Source: Bradysia coprophila (Eukaryota > Arthropoda > Insecta > Diptera > Sciaridae). From it: DNA of 64,000 nucleotides. Of the stretch, positions 24,501 through 37,377 are shown piece after piece. The stretch is from assembly GCF_014529535.1 (NCBI RefSeq), contig NC_050738.1, positions 14,400,062-14,464,061 on the forward strand. Reading direction: 5' to 3'. How positions within the stretch are numbered: the first letter of the stretch is position 1; every line of letters begins with the position of its first letter. The notes under the pieces are model-generated. The model saw only the letters and a list, made by a program, of their open reading frames with translations, did no database searches and was not told where the DNA came from. Both the position numbers and the translations under genes were made by a program.

Positions 24501-27500
24501 CTAACTATACTGAGAATAAACATTAAACAGGAGAGCGAAACATAATCAATAATTGCTGAGGGCATGTCACCCGTTCGATAGCCAATTTTATTCTGAACGA
24601 TTTCATTGTGTTTACATTCAAATCAATCGATTGTTTCAATTAATATATTGGCGGCTTATTAATGCCATTTCGATTTCGAAATCACTCGCCGAAAGTAATA
24701 TTTTTGACAAACTTGCCGGCAACTGCATACCCGAACGGTTTTCGGCCTTAAAAAATGATTTAATTTTGTTCGTCTTTAGTGCTATCATATTTTAAATAAT
24801 TTTCATAGAACTCATATTTTACAGCAAACTGACATGAATAGTTAAACCCAATGTAATTTTGCTTCAAGCTTATTTATGCTTTAATCCGGGTCGGATTTGT
24901 TTTGGATAGGTATGTCAGACGACCCATTTTACGAATTTTTATTCTGATTCAAATATTACGAATGTTTTTGAGCCACAAGATTATCTATATTTGGAAACTA
25001 TAGCTCAAATGTAATAGAGTTTTGTAGAATTCTAAGGCATAGTCTAGTCCATTCTAGTACATTTCCTCATAAATCAACTAATGTTAGCCCTCTATTTTGT
25101 GTGAATCACTTTGGCAGCTATGACATTTCACTGTTATTTTAACAGAGTGAAGTTATTTCATCTTAAAATAGAGCGCAAATAATGAAGTACTGAAAAAAAT
25201 GTTGGTGCCTCTACAACCGAGGTTTCCTATATCCTGGGTGTTAGCAAAAGGACCAACTTCAGCCCAAATAGGAACACCGACTACTTAATTTTATTCTAGA
25301 TCGGGGGCCAATTTTTAACGTCAACTTTTGTGTGTTTGTTATAATTCTCACAAAATAAACTATTTATACACAGGTTCGCACAATAGCCTAAGGAACGATA
25401 ATGTTAATGCGTGTGTAGATGCATAGCACTTTCCCTTCTAATTGAGCAATGTCAAAGTCAGCTTTTGTGCTTGACAGCGCTATGGTGGAGGTCTCCGATT
25501 GAAATAATCGTACAATAAGACCAACAGCCATTCCGGCCCTGACTACAATTTATATAAACTTGACAACATGTTCAACAAATAATCCAATTTTTGAACTCTT
25601 TTAAAGCGTTGAATGTGTATATCGATAGCCAAAAGCTTGGTGGCAGGCGCAGGTATAATTAATTTGAAGCCATTAAACTTCAGGTGAATGAGTATCAATA
25701 ACTTTTTGCATTTTAAAATTTTACTTGCACATGCCAGAAGAGAAGTCAACGGAACATTGTGTTTCCGTTTGGAAACTGTACAAATTAACATTGAAATTGT
25801 AAATTTTAGAAATAAATTTTTTAATCAATTCGATAATTTATTGAAAAACAATAAATTTTGACATATTTGATGTCAAATACGTTGTTAATTTAACTTATCA
25901 CGAGAAATATATCATCAATATGTAAAAAATGAAAAGCGGCCTTTTATCCATTCGCAAATATTTTATTTTCACTTTATTTATTCGTTTTATACTAAGTAAT
26001 GCGTTCGAGTTAATAAAATAAATAAGCGAGAGCACGTTGTCAATGAATTAAAGCATGTGACAATTTTGACTCGATTTTTTTTTATTTGTTTGCAATGTGT
26101 GTGATGCACTCTGGCAAGATGTAGAAATAATAAAAATGTTTAGAAATTCCAGAATGACTTCTGGATCTAAATTGATCACTCGAGACTATAAACGTTAATT
26201 ACTCAACTTGACAAAGACAACATTCATCCAGTTGAGCTCTCACGCAAACCTAAACCCATTTCATTCGCAAGACGTCCAAAATAAATTAGCTTCAATAGAA
26301 ATGACGCAATAGTAGTGGCAGCTACGTCAAAGTAACCGAAGCCCTTGGATTCTATTACCCGCCTTGTTATGAGATCTCCATGTCTCGTTAGTTTTATGAT
26401 CTTTTTATTTCAAAATTCGTCAGGGTAACAAAACAAAATTCCTCTATAGTCTATTAGAACCGTTTACCAGTCGGTACTGGTACAAGCAAATTTCCAAACA
26501 ACTTGGTAACATTGTTTATTAGTGCTGCTTGAGATGAGGGAGTATTAAATAATGAGTGAGATAAATTATTGCAGATGATGCGTCTTCTCTTGACTTGAAC
26601 ATCGTGACGCTCATTTGTAAAATTGTTTTGGTAATTACTTGAAATGGGAACCCCACTGCACTATTATGACAATTAAGACTTCAAACGAGTAACTTGAACT
26701 TCATACATTTATGGGTCTATAGATCTTGGGTACAAAGCCCTAGGATCATTCAGTCCATCTCGACTGCAATTTCGCGATTATATTGTCGATTTTAATATAT
26801 TAATTTTAAATAAGGCGCATCCCAACAGAAGCGCATACAGTATACTGTGCATGCATAGCAATGAGAGTATTTCAAAACAATTTAAATGATTTAATTAAAT
26901 TGCTGCGGCCATAAACTCATGTGTGATACTTTTTAATGGAATCACGTGAGTGACTACAAATTTCAGTTAATTGATTTGTATCATGTGTCTGTATGTATAT
27001 TTCTTACAATTTTCTTTGGCTGTTACTCGTCTCGGTCGTGTGTAAATAAAATACAATCAACTCTGGCAGTCGTGGTCGTTTTGTAGTGGAAAGAAGACGA
27101 TCAATCAATGCGAGGACGTCTCGGGTCTCAAGGGACGTGACTTATCTCACGCTAAAGATACTTTTTTTTTACTAAGCCAAACGCCACCCTATTCTGATAC
27201 AAATTCTGAGTCAACTACACTTTTTTACTTTTAGCGAATCAAACTATTCAAACGTACTCTGCATGAAGAATGTTCATAATTAAAATGGATTTCTGCATGT
27301 TCAGTTCATAGTCCGACGATTGAACAAATGTTTTCTTAAAGTATTCCCGCATCTAGCATAATGTACAATTTGTCCAATGTACACATTGTACCAGCTACTT
27401 TCCCTAGTTTTTGTTTTATCATTACAACTCTGTTCACATAACATTTTGTGCAAATTATAAATTGGCCGACGTTACAAAATTTGATAACTGATGCCGAATA

Positions 27501-28620
27501 ACAAAAAATAAAATTATTATGAAGCTTTGCCCCTGTTGTTAAATTCTAAATCAATCTGCTCACATCAATGTAAATTAATGTACAGTTTATTACAAACAAC
27601 AGAGCATATATCCTGATTTGATTAATGGAATTTAGACAAAAAATTTGGTGTGTACCTCTGAAATGAAAATTGTAAAATCACGTAACACGGAACCTTAGTT
27701 ATGAGCCATAACTTATGGCAAATTTTTATTATAAAAAAAATCGCTCTCGCAAGCATTTTCAGCACAACAATAAGTTGGTAACAAGCAAAATTTTGTATTA
27801 CACTCTATATCTATAACCACGATGATTAGTCGAATCTCTGCCTATAAATCATCTTGACTTGCATAATCAAACATATGATGTGCTGTAACGTTGCCAAAAA
27901 AAATGAAATATTGAGTGAAAAACGGGAAAATGTTTTACATGTCGACGATTCTTATAATTGCAGGTTTCGCTATATATGCTTTGAATTAAACTGATTGTAC
28001 CTGTTAACATACTTCTAACACCTACTATACAATGACAATTTACTTTATTTGTGACGGTTTTTATCTATTCACTTGATCGTTTACAATTTATTGTTTGTTT
28101 TCTTTCTTTAATTTATATGGGTCACTTAATACGGATACGTACAAGAAATGTTTATGAATATATGACCCACATCATGTCATTCGTCTCATTATTTCTACCT
28201 CGACCACAGATATATATTTCAATTTAATCGAATAAACAACAGATTATTATAAGCGAGAGCTTTTGCATTTGCGAATCAGCCAAAGCGTGTGGCTTATCAT
28301 TTATCAATGGGTTTGTTTATATATATATATATGGTGTGTGTCAAATTCGTGAGACATTCGTATCGTATGCTATTGAATTGATTGATTTTATTTTGATGGA
28401 TTACGTCCAAGGTTAAAATGAAAATGATGCAGACAATATGTTCGCCGATATATCTGTTTCATTTCGATTACATTTGCCAGAAAATCTCATTTTTGTTTGC
28501 GTTTTCGTTTTAATTCATTCTGGGTGAATTTTATGCCTCTAAAATATTAACAGAATCTTTCACAGCCTCGTATACTGTCAATAAAGGTCTGTGAATAAAG
28601 GTGGGTTGAGGAAAACCCGA
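15529..28620. other. 13-kb gene-poor AT-rich stretch
   Basis: I see no exon with convincing phase and family features. Items noted: a dispersed repeat at 18801-18905; a 68-codon minus-strand frame (18678-18472, VDVTSDVTDEESNDIS...) with coding-like composition but no splice context; a fragment of the 2051-3073 family near 20640-20690 (GGAGGCGAGGCTGAGG); a small inverted repeat at about 25091-25172 (GCNCTCTATTTT ends); a GC-richer patch at 27040-27160; and a TA microsatellite near 28319. It could be a long first intron or intergenic space; the sequence does not decide. Confidence 0.4.
18801..18905 (+). repeat. Dispersed repeat, longest of three copies
   Basis: The left half (CATATGACCAG, then GGGTCTATTACT and CATCGATCAAAGTAT) recurs at 42334-42383. 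The right half (GACCATA, then TTACCCAGAGCTTG and CATTATTTTTGT) recurs at 44884-44919. The three loci share no obvious termini, so the element type is unknown. Confidence 0.6.
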
Positions 28621-28910
28621 GGGGCAAACCACTCAAAAGAGTTGCAAAGAGTTGCACGCGAAAAAAAGAGTTGCAAAAGAGTTGCAATCGAGAATAAGAA
28701 AAGAGTTGCACGCGGAAGAAATAAATAATAAATGTTATTCAAACGATTACCTGAACTACAAATAGTGAACACTGTTCACTGAACTTTATTAAAGTGTTAA
28801 AAGAGCGATAAAAGAGAGAAAATAGAAAGTTATTCAACAAGTCTTGATATGTCAAAATTTGTATGTAAAAGTCCAGTTTACTAGGAATAAAGCAGATATT
28901 CTCGATGAGG

Positions 28911-29627
28911 CACGGGCGTTTTTAAGCTTTTTGAGTTTTTACACACTTTTTTTCTATCAATTCCTAGACTCTTACTTTCCGAAAAAGTGTGTATAATACC
29001 TTTTTGCAATTACACACTTTTTCATTTTTTAGAGTAAAATGTGTAATGATTACACACTCGTAGACTGAAGAGTGTATAATTATTACACATTTAACGCAGC
29101 TCCAAATTTACTCCTTACTATGTACTTGAAATCACAAATTCAGCGTCGAACGTGGCTTCGCTTTTATCTTTCGTTGCTTTTCACAAAAGGAGCACTCACA
29201 CAATGCGCTAAGAATCTGTTTGCGAATTGGAACGGCTTGTTCCACTTTTTCGTCTTCGGACGATGATGATTTCTTCGATGTATTGTACTTTTTTACTCTT
29301 AGCTCTACCCAATTGTTCAATTTTTTTTTATTCTTTCGAAAAGACTTGCAGTAATGTACAGAAAATATTAAAAGAGCGAAGTAAGGTTCGAATGTCTTAT
29401 TTGAAATTAAAAAATATTAATTATCAGTTAAATGGATTAAGCTCATAAAGCTTCGTTTGGAATGAAGCCTCAGTTTTTTTTGGCAATAAGTCGATTTTTT
29501 ACATTCTTTATTAGGCATAGTGTGTAATTTTACACACTTTTACTACGAACAAAAAAGTGTGTAAAATACACACTTTCAAAAAGTTTTTACACACAATGTG
29601 TAAAATACACGCTTAAAAAAGCCCGTG
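28911..29627. mobile_element. Nested 717-bp element with 8-bp TSD CGATGAGG
   Basis: The ends CACGGGC(G/T)TTTTTAAGC are inverted, and a perfect 8-bp direct repeat CGATGAGG flanks them (28903-28910 and 29628-29635). Both termini carry many copies of TACACACTTTTT and its inverse (28930-29060 and 29520-29615), giving repeated subterminal palindromes. The middle has short open frames only (for example 29072-29266). An 8-bp duplication fits hAT or P-like elements; the third terminal base (C) departs from the usual hAT YARNG, so the class is open. Confidence 0.75.
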
Positions 29628-29690
29628 CGATGAGGGCACACTATTTTCTACATTCTCTTTCACCACTGCAAAATTCTTTGATCAAATCAA

Positions 29691-29820
29691 CGCACTTCAA
29701 GAAAAAGTGTTTCGAGTGACAGCTGTCAGCCTGCCAAATTTTTTTACAGTGCCAAAATTTATATGGTACACTGTCGACTTTAAGTGCTCTATTGAGACTA
29801 TTGCTCATGCTTGAAGCGCC
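29691..29820 (+). repeat. MITE family 2, copy 1
   Basis: Starts CGCACTTCAAG and ends with the near-inverse CTTGAAGCGCC; internal marks are TGACAGCTG, GTGCCAAAATTTATATGGTACACTGTC and TAAGTGCTCTATT. Similar copies lie at 32472-32625 and, inverted, at 33731-33883. Confidence 0.55.
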
Positions 29821-30240
29821 TTGAATATATGCCCGTTTTTGAAATAGAACAATCAAGATGAGAAATATTGAATTTGAATGCCCGCCCATTGATTTTGCAT
29901 TCCACATCGTTGAAATCAATGGGACTTGCCGATAATTTACCGATAATCGTTGTAAATTTTACCCTTATCGGTTCCATTGAATATGTCGCTCCTTAGGAAC
30001 ATCGATGTCGGCATTTTACAATATCTCTTATAGGACCGTTTAATGTTTTTCCATTTTTTTTTGTTTTTAACAAATGTTATTGATTTTATTTACATTTTTT
30101 GGATGAAAACAAGTTAAATACGAAAAGAGTTGCAAAAGAGTTGCAAATGAGTTGCACAGAAAAAGAGTTGCAAAGAGTTGCACGTGAAAAACAAGAGTTG
30201 CAAAGAGTTGCAATGAGTTGCAAATCGAGTGGTTTGCCCC

Positions 30241-32080
30241 CCAATTCTTGAATGTTATGCGAATAATCAAAATTCATCGGTCGTGTACGAAGTGAATTTT
30301 TTTTAGATTTCTAAAGCTTTCGCATGCTTTAAATTCTTACAATTGCATTGTAAAATTCTAGGTTGAATTAGAACGATGCTCTAAAGTCGGGAAAGCTAAT
30401 TAAAATTTACTGCAATCGGTTATGTTGTTTCCCTTTAAGTTTTTACCGGCATAGCCAACATTACCACGACTTTTTCTGTTCCCGTTTTATATAAAAGAAA
30501 CCTTTCCAACTACGAAAGTTAATGATGAGATGATACTTTGGTGTGTAACGGAGCTGTTGTTTCTTCTTGAGTAAGATGATACTTAAGGGCAGTAAATTTT
30601 AATTGTACTATTCACACCGGGAGATTGGAAAGAAAGTTAGTATTTCTTTGAAATTTGTACTAAAAGAACTATGTGTAGAAAGTCCTACAACTTATACATC
30701 TAAATAGTCTGTTTCATGCCATTTCTTGAATTGAAAATAGCAACGTAAGATAGTCACGTCTTTCTTGTAAAGTGCCTTCACTTCACCCTATAGAGGTGTA
30801 TACTTCGTTTTCGTCAAGTCTAACTCATTACTAATTTACAAGTACGATAATCACCAGACATCCTTACACAAAATAAAATTTACTTAAAAATCATTTATTT
30901 ATACTGAGTAAACAGATCCGATTACCAGCCGAAAGGAAGCTAATTTATTTAAAGAAGAAAAAATTAAAAATCAAATTATTTTCTTATTATATATCTACTG
31001 ACAAACCCTATCGTAATGAAAAATACATACCCGAGATTTATTGCAATCGAAATTTGATCCCAATTAATGTCAAAAATGACTTTAAATTTATTGTTTTATG
31101 GTGCTCCAGTTTGATATTTCGCAGCGCAATAACCAATTTTATATATAACTTGAATTTTAAGTGTAACCTATATACAGATTTTACGATGTGTATTATACAT
31201 AATGTATACCAGAAGGTACAATTGCTTGATTTATTGCATCCTTTTCGACAGTCATTTTTCATGTTTATTTAATGAAAATGTTTGACAATAAAACAGGAAA
31301 ATTCATAACGATTCTTCTAGTTGTTCGCATTCATTTCAGACATCGGTATACCGTTAGGACTTTTTCAATCAAGGAAACAATAAATATAAGCAATTGATGG
31401 AATATGATGGTGTGTATATATATAGGTATACAGGTACTATCTGTACTTATGTTTGTATCATCATTGTGATATTGTAAAAAATTTCTGATTATTTACCTGA
31501 ACGCTAAATTGTTGCGATATTATAAAAAGGAAAGCGGAAAAGTATCTTATGAAAAGAAAATGATTACAGGAATAGATTATTTAAAAAAAAGACGAATCGA
31601 AAAGGATTGTGCACTGCTTTTGGAAATTATTGTTCGATGTTGAGATTTATTTGTAGTATTTGGATAGGTACAAGTTTTTTTTATTAATCTTCAACTAGAC
31701 TGCATCAAATCAGTAAAAGTACATCATCGTGCTTCGTTTGCACAAGGTATTCTGTACATTTAGGATGTACCTAAATATAAAGAAACAAAACATTTGAGAG
31801 ATATTCTCCATTTATTTCATTAGTTTATTCTAAATAAAAAATTTATCCGGGCATTTTCTCGATACCTTTGTCGGCATGAATAGTATAGATAGATTGCCAT
31901 TGGGATTGCGTCAATTTTAAGGTACAACAATAAGTTACATTAGCCACGATAAAAAAACAAATAACATTTAATTATGTCTAATGGATTAGACTCAAAACAT
32001 ATCTTACAAATCGAATGGATCAGTCGCAGTCTTGTGTAAATTCAATCCTTTCGGTTTTGTTCAATTTCAATGTACAAGTA
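30241..32080. other. AT-rich DNA, no gene seen
   Basis: No coding exon is supported. Overlapping open frames on both strands at 31038-31272 are unrecognised and look like chance. Confidence 0.4.
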
Positions 32081-32204
32081 CAGTCTTTGACATTTCAAAT
32101 GTTTAACTGTCAAATTTTTCTGAGAATTTCATTGTGTCATTACGAATTCACAGTGGCATTCTTTGAAAAAAATGACAGTGAGACATTTCAAATGTTAAAG
32201 CCTG
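32081..32204. repeat. MITE family 1, copy A (124 bp, TA-flanked)
   Basis: Inverted ends CAGTCTTTGACATTTCAAAT and CAGGCTTTAACATTTGAAAT, then (A/C)ACTGTCA and further into GAATTTCATTGTG. TA lies at 32079-32080 and 32205-32206. The same element occurs at 47093-47206 and 57565-57680. Confidence 0.8.
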
Positions 32205-34701
32205 TAGATGCGAATGTAGAAACATTAACCTGTACAACCCTCCTCAATTAGTTCATTAATTTCACAGCAGATCGTCAAAACTAACATCTGGTTAATTGTC
32301 GCACCTCATAATAAGCAAGAATACCCTAAAAAATCTAATGTTAAGATTGTCAGTACAAAGGACAAACATTTTGATTTTCCATAAGGATTTCAAGTTTTTT
32401 GTGTCGAGTTTTCTTAGCGTAACGGTCAAATAGGATCAGAACACCCTTCCATAAAAATAAGGTAGAACTAACGCACTTCAAGCAAGAATGCGTCTAATGA
32501 CAGCTGCCAAATAGAGTGTTTTGTATGAAAATATGTTCAAATTTTGTTTGCACTGCCAAAAATTGTTCGATGTACTGTCCAGTTTCAGCACTCCATTCAG
32601 AGTAACATTCATACTTGAATTGTGTTGGGAGCACCCAAAAATTTGGATTTGACGTTGTTCAAGCCGAGTGACTGGGTGTCTAAAGCCCACAAGACTCTGT
32701 GGCCCTGATTTCAGGATCATTTATTTTCAAAAGCAAAAGATCTGAAGTGCTGAAGGTTTAATTGAGAACTAAATTTTGACAAGAATCTAATTTTATACCG
32801 TCATTGGTGTCAATGCCAAAATGGTTACAATCGTAAACGACACCAAACTCAACCAATCGAACAGCGCGTATAGATGTGTGCAACTTTGTTTATAATATTT
32901 CTAGATAAAAGATGTTACTAACCTCACTTGTTTAGTCGTCTCCATTTCATATCCGCAAAAATGGTTCTTTCCGTTGGCATAAACAATATGTCTAATTTAT
33001 GCTATCTGAATCCTTTATTCAATAATGTGTTAATTGAATTAATTTGCAACACTTTTATCCACTTTAGCGGAAATTACCACCAGTTTATTTTCACTTTTCC
33101 ACCATGAATAGCAACACTTTTTTCATTTATTCTCCTTTTTTTTCATATATAAAATCCCGTTTAACACAATGAAAGCCTTGCTGGCAAAATTTTATTACAA
33201 AAAACCGAGTCCTACACTACACAAAATAATTAGTTTTAATGAAAGAGGTACTTTCATTGCATTAAAAAAAAAGTTCAATGTTGTACATATCACTCTTGGC
33301 TGTGAAATGTTATTAGATTGCATGTGTATGTATTTTATGTGCTATATGCTCTCATAGGTACATTTACTCATACTCGTTCAGTTTTAAACAATTGAATTTT
33401 AACATTTAATTGAATAAAGCGCTGCATGGCATAGTAATGCATTTTACCTAATATTAGGAGAGAAATTGCTGTTTTATAGTTGCACTGGCGGTGTTGGAAT
33501 ATTATCGGTTCTTGCAAAGGTAAACTCACTTTAATGCTCATAAATGTAAAAACTCCTCCATGAAACACTTTGCAAAAACAAAATCCATCGACAAGTCTGA
33601 CCCATTGATATAATATAGGGTAGACAAGGAAGCACGAAGAACGTTTATGCGAAAAGAATGTGTAACTTGAAAAATGACAAATTTTGCGTTAGTTGTCGCT
33701 GTTCACAATAGATGACAGGTTCAATTTGTGTTGTGACACTTCACGCATGAGTACTACTCTAAATAGAGTGCTGAAACTGTACAGTGTATCATACAAATTT
33801 TTGCACTGTCAAAAAGCCTGAAAAATGTTTTCATACAAAATAATACTCTATTTGGCAGCTGTCAATCGGAGCTTGAAGTTGTGTGAATGATATGTTTCCA
33901 AAAAAACGTTCTCTGTGTTTGCTTGTCTACCTTATAATAGGTCCATGATTTGACCCTGAACCGAATGACCTCGGCGAGATTAAACGTACGAATAAATCAG
34001 GAACAATTTACACATTGACTGTAAATCTTACTTGACCATGCCTTCAATTAGCTGTTTCATTCGCAACACTTCTGGTCACATAAACTTCACACTTTATCAA
34101 ACGGGTGTTTTTAGTTTACTTGAAACTTTAAGCAATTAATCAGAAAAAAATCCATTTTTTTCATACTGAAACTGAACAACGACAGAGTATTATTATCCAG
34201 CTAAGAACACAAGAAAATTAAACACACGGTCACTCCGGTAACAGCTTGCATATAAACTTTTCTTGAGTCTATTCGAATTCTATAACACTGTCGACCTACT
34301 GTATATGGAAAAGGTGAATTAAAGTGCCATAAGTGCAAGCCGGAGAGGAAAACTTTACTAAGTCAATTGAAATAATATGCGGATGGATACAAATGTACTT
34401 GGGAGATTACACAATATTTGTACAATAAAACTGTAACATCAAATGCAGCTGGTGCCGTCATCGCCATTCAAGTTCTAGTTCAGGTTGAATAATTGCATTG
34501 CATTATAAATGAACACACACTTTAGTTAAATCCGTTATATCTTCTCAATTCATTTCGCAAGCTCTATTGTCTAATTTAAATGTGATATCTCTCGCGTAAT
34601 ATAGGCGAATTCATTGCAAATGTTTTATATCCGCTGTGTGTAAAGTAGTGTGTAGTTTGTAGTAAATATCCCTTATAAATAAATTTGATGTTGAATGACT
34701 G
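32205..34701. other. Two MITE family 2 copies in gene-free DNA
   Basis: Copy 2 is at 32472-32625 on plus and copy 3 at 33731-33883 on minus. Shared marks are GACAGCTGCCAAATAGAGT, a TTTTGTATGAAAA run, CAGTTTCAGCACTC and CTTCAAG/CTTGAA ends. A further partial copy may lie at 51143-51205. No coding exon is supported. Confidence 0.55.
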
Positions 34702-35822
34702 GATGTCCCCTACAGAAACGTCTATATCTATCCATATTCCTCTAAGTTAAATAAATATGGCAGCATTTCAGGTTCAGGGACTGGATGTGCAATCTACTGC
34801 TCTTGAATATTGGTCTTCCTATCACTCGCGCAGTGTAGGTGTTAGGAGTTAGAGCTTTTTTTTAGCTACCAGCGTACACGTGTTTACGTTAAAAAATTTC
34901 TTTATCGACGAATAATTGATGACCACTGGATGTCTCTTTTTAGACCCGTTAGAAGTATACCAGGGACTACAGAGTTTATCAGTGCCGTTGTAGCTTTCCG
35001 AGTCCCGAAAAAGAGGAATCTATTTAATGCTGCATATAAATCAATGACAAGACAGACTAGACATTTTTAAGACAGTATTTGGATGTACGAGCTGAAAATA
35101 GATGATGAAAAGTTCAAATAGTTCAGCAGTTGGTTTGCTAACAAGTTGGGAAACCAGAGGATCATCGACAGGATTTTGGCTTTGATTTCTAGAACGTCTC
35201 CAATTCCAGGTTTTTCCTATTAATTTAAGTCATTTTCGACATGATTAAAGACGCCTCATGCGCCCCATATTGACCCATTCGAAGAAGAATTGCCAGAATT
35301 AAGGCGAGTCTCCGATGAAATTCATAGTCAAATTCTGCTGAATTACAATCGAGGCAGAACGTCGCTATGTGTCATTCCCTAATATTGCGGACGATGTTGC
35401 GGGTCATTTATTACCTGGAATAATTTCTATGAGCTCGCACAACGTTACCAGGCTGCTTTCCCAACAATTTTTCCATCAACATATTCCTCTAGGGACTTTT
35501 TCTTTCAACCAAGCTATCATCGACGGCATAGGCCTTCGCTGATGGTCTGTTTGGTTCGAACGCCCATGAGCAAGTTGTATTCCAGGAGACTCCAGATCCA
35601 TACGTTTACATGAGACCATGGGGCTCTCGTGACCCGTTTAATGAGATGGATGTAATGTCCGAACACTATTCGTTTGTAGACGGACCTGAATACCAAGAAA
35701 TGGTAGTGCAGGTCAGTGCTAAATTGGGCCTGTATCTCTCGAACGTGCTTCGAAATAGCGACCTACATCAACTCGCTTACTCAATTTGTATTTCTCCTGC
35801 CTTTTGGAGCATTTGGTGCTGA
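34702..35822 (+). pseudogene. Decayed multiple inositol polyphosphate phosphatase-like gene
   Basis: Fragments in shifting frames follow the order of a MINPP/Mipp histidine phosphatase. Near 34702 is DVPYRNVYIYPYSSKL (the N-terminal segment before the catalytic loop); near 35275 PFEEELPELRR and HSQILLNYNRGRTSLC; near 35435 LAQRYQAAFPTIFPSTY; near 35485 SRDFFFQPSYHRR; near 35540 AFADGLFG; then from about 35600 the open stretch MRPWGSRDPFNEMDVMSEH ending at 35822. The active family hydrolyses inositol polyphosphates and 2,3-bisphosphoglycerate through an RHG motif; no intact RHG is visible where it should be (about 34800-34860). Stops and frameshifts separate every block. The lack of introns between blocks could mean a retrocopy. 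The family call rests on motif order recognised by eye. Confidence 0.6.
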
Positions 35823-36022
35823 TCCCCCACTGAGAAATTGGATTGGAGAAATATCTGAATGGAAACTGTTTTATTCATCACATTACTAAAAGTTATAGGA
35901 TTTTTCAAAAAATAAAAAATCAAACGTGGTGCTGGTGATCGATCAAAATATCCCGTATAGTAACAGTCCCGTATAGTAATAAGTCAAAATGATTCCATAA
36001 CAGCTGCATATAGTCGTACCCT

Positions 36023-36346
36023 ATGCAAACAAATTGTTATTATTTATCGTGTGCATCACCAGCTTTAGATCTCCAACGCATGACACAATATTCTACACCC
36101 GAGAGAATTTACAACACTGGAAAGGGTGAGACCGTAGCAAATGGACAATTTTGTGCCTATTTTTATTTATGGGGATGGAGTGTGTATGGGAGAATCGACA
36201 ATATTAATTTCTTGCAAAACAAGAAAGGTTTCATTTCGGACGGAAGTTTTCTACCTTTCCACATGTGTAATGCTGAGCTGAGGTATGCTTGGAGAAATCT
36301 TGTTGGACGGCGAACCTACCAGCGTAACTATCTCGATTTTGATTAG
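36023..36346 (+). other. 107-codon ORF of unknown nature
   Basis: Open frame just downstream of the phosphatase-like pseudogene (MQTNCYYLSCASPALDLQRM... ending NYLDFD). It is aromatic-rich with six cysteines. I cannot align it by eye with the C-terminus of a MINPP protein, and no splice or promoter context supports it. It may be residual pseudogene sequence or chance. Confidence 0.25.
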
Positions 36347-36755
36347 AAACTTTATCGAAAGCTCAAGTAAGAAGTAATTCAACACATTATCATTGCTGGC
36401 TGATCTTAGTCTAAGTCTGAGAGGTTTGTGGAAAATGGGTGTTATATTAAGCTTACAATGGGCCTTCCTTCCAATGGGACTGAACCACAAAATGTTTATA
36501 TGTTTGTTTTTAAAGACCTCACCAACCGCCTGTTACGATCAATAACAAGTGCAGTCTGCACCACCGGCCTAACCTGACTTTCGAGTCACGCCTCGCTCGA
36601 AGCATGTCAAAAATCTCTATGAGGATAGTCAGTTGTTTATACGTATGCAAACAAATTTATCGTATTTGAGCAACACTACAACAACCAAATTCTAAAGTCT
36701 GAGAAAACTTTACGACGTTATCTACGCGATATAATCGCTAGAAAAATTCCATGTG

Positions 36756-36830
36756 GAATTTTCTGATAAGTGAATCGAACCCGGATCATTTTGGTGGGAG
36801 GCTAGTATGTTATCACTGAGCCATCTTGTC
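36756..36830 (-). repeat. tRNA-derived SINE head
   Basis: On the minus strand a polymerase III A-box-like TGGCTCAGTGA (36823-36813) is followed about 31 bp later by a B-box-like GGGTTCGATTC (36782-36772), the spacing found in tRNA genes. The presumptive acceptor-stem halves do not pair, so this is not a functional tRNA gene. Sequence further along the minus strand (36755 down to about 36540) would be the SINE body/tail, including GGCCGGTGGTGCAG near 36560. Confidence 0.6.
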
Positions 36831-37377
36831 CATTGAGTTCAGATCGTTCAAATGTGCATATTAGAGTAATATTGAAAGTAAAGTCATTTCCCGAAATCTC
36901 GATGAACTTAATGAACAACGAATTGTATATTATTGACTTTAAGTCACGAGTCATTGAGGATCTCTTGTTGAGAATAAACAGATTGTTATAACTTCAAGTC
37001 AATAAAAATTGTATTTAAAAATACTTAAATATTGTCTTGTTGATCGATTTAATTAGTTACACTTAAATGTGATAATATTTTCTGTACTGAATACTTTGTT
37101 GGATATGGCTCGATTAATCCATCAATTTCGAATTAGTCAAGTTCAGCTGATCTACTAAATGTCGTTATGAGTTAAGCGTAAATTTGATAATTAAACAAAT
37201 GAGTTATTAACTCGTACAAGGGGTGATTTATTGTACAGCAAAGAATTCAACATAGTTTTCTTCATTGACAACAAGTAACACACACAGTAAGTAAGTTTTA
37301 ATAAAATCACATCGAGAAGCCTACATCTCGCTAGCCTACATTTTCATCATTCACCGACTTTAGGTTTGGTATTTATA

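Larger units (their letters stand above)
28621..30240. mobile_element. Nonautonomous element with GGGGCAAACCACTC ends
   Basis: A perfect 14-bp inverted repeat GGGGCAAACCACTC bounds the element (28621-28634 and 30227-30240). Just inside each end is a cluster of GAGTTGCA words, about five on the left (28637-28705) and eight on the right (30123-30225), all in the same orientation on the plus strand. The interior includes a nested 717-bp element (28911-29627) and a copy of a second MITE family (29691-29820). No transposase ORF and no clear target-site duplication were seen. Confidence 0.65.
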
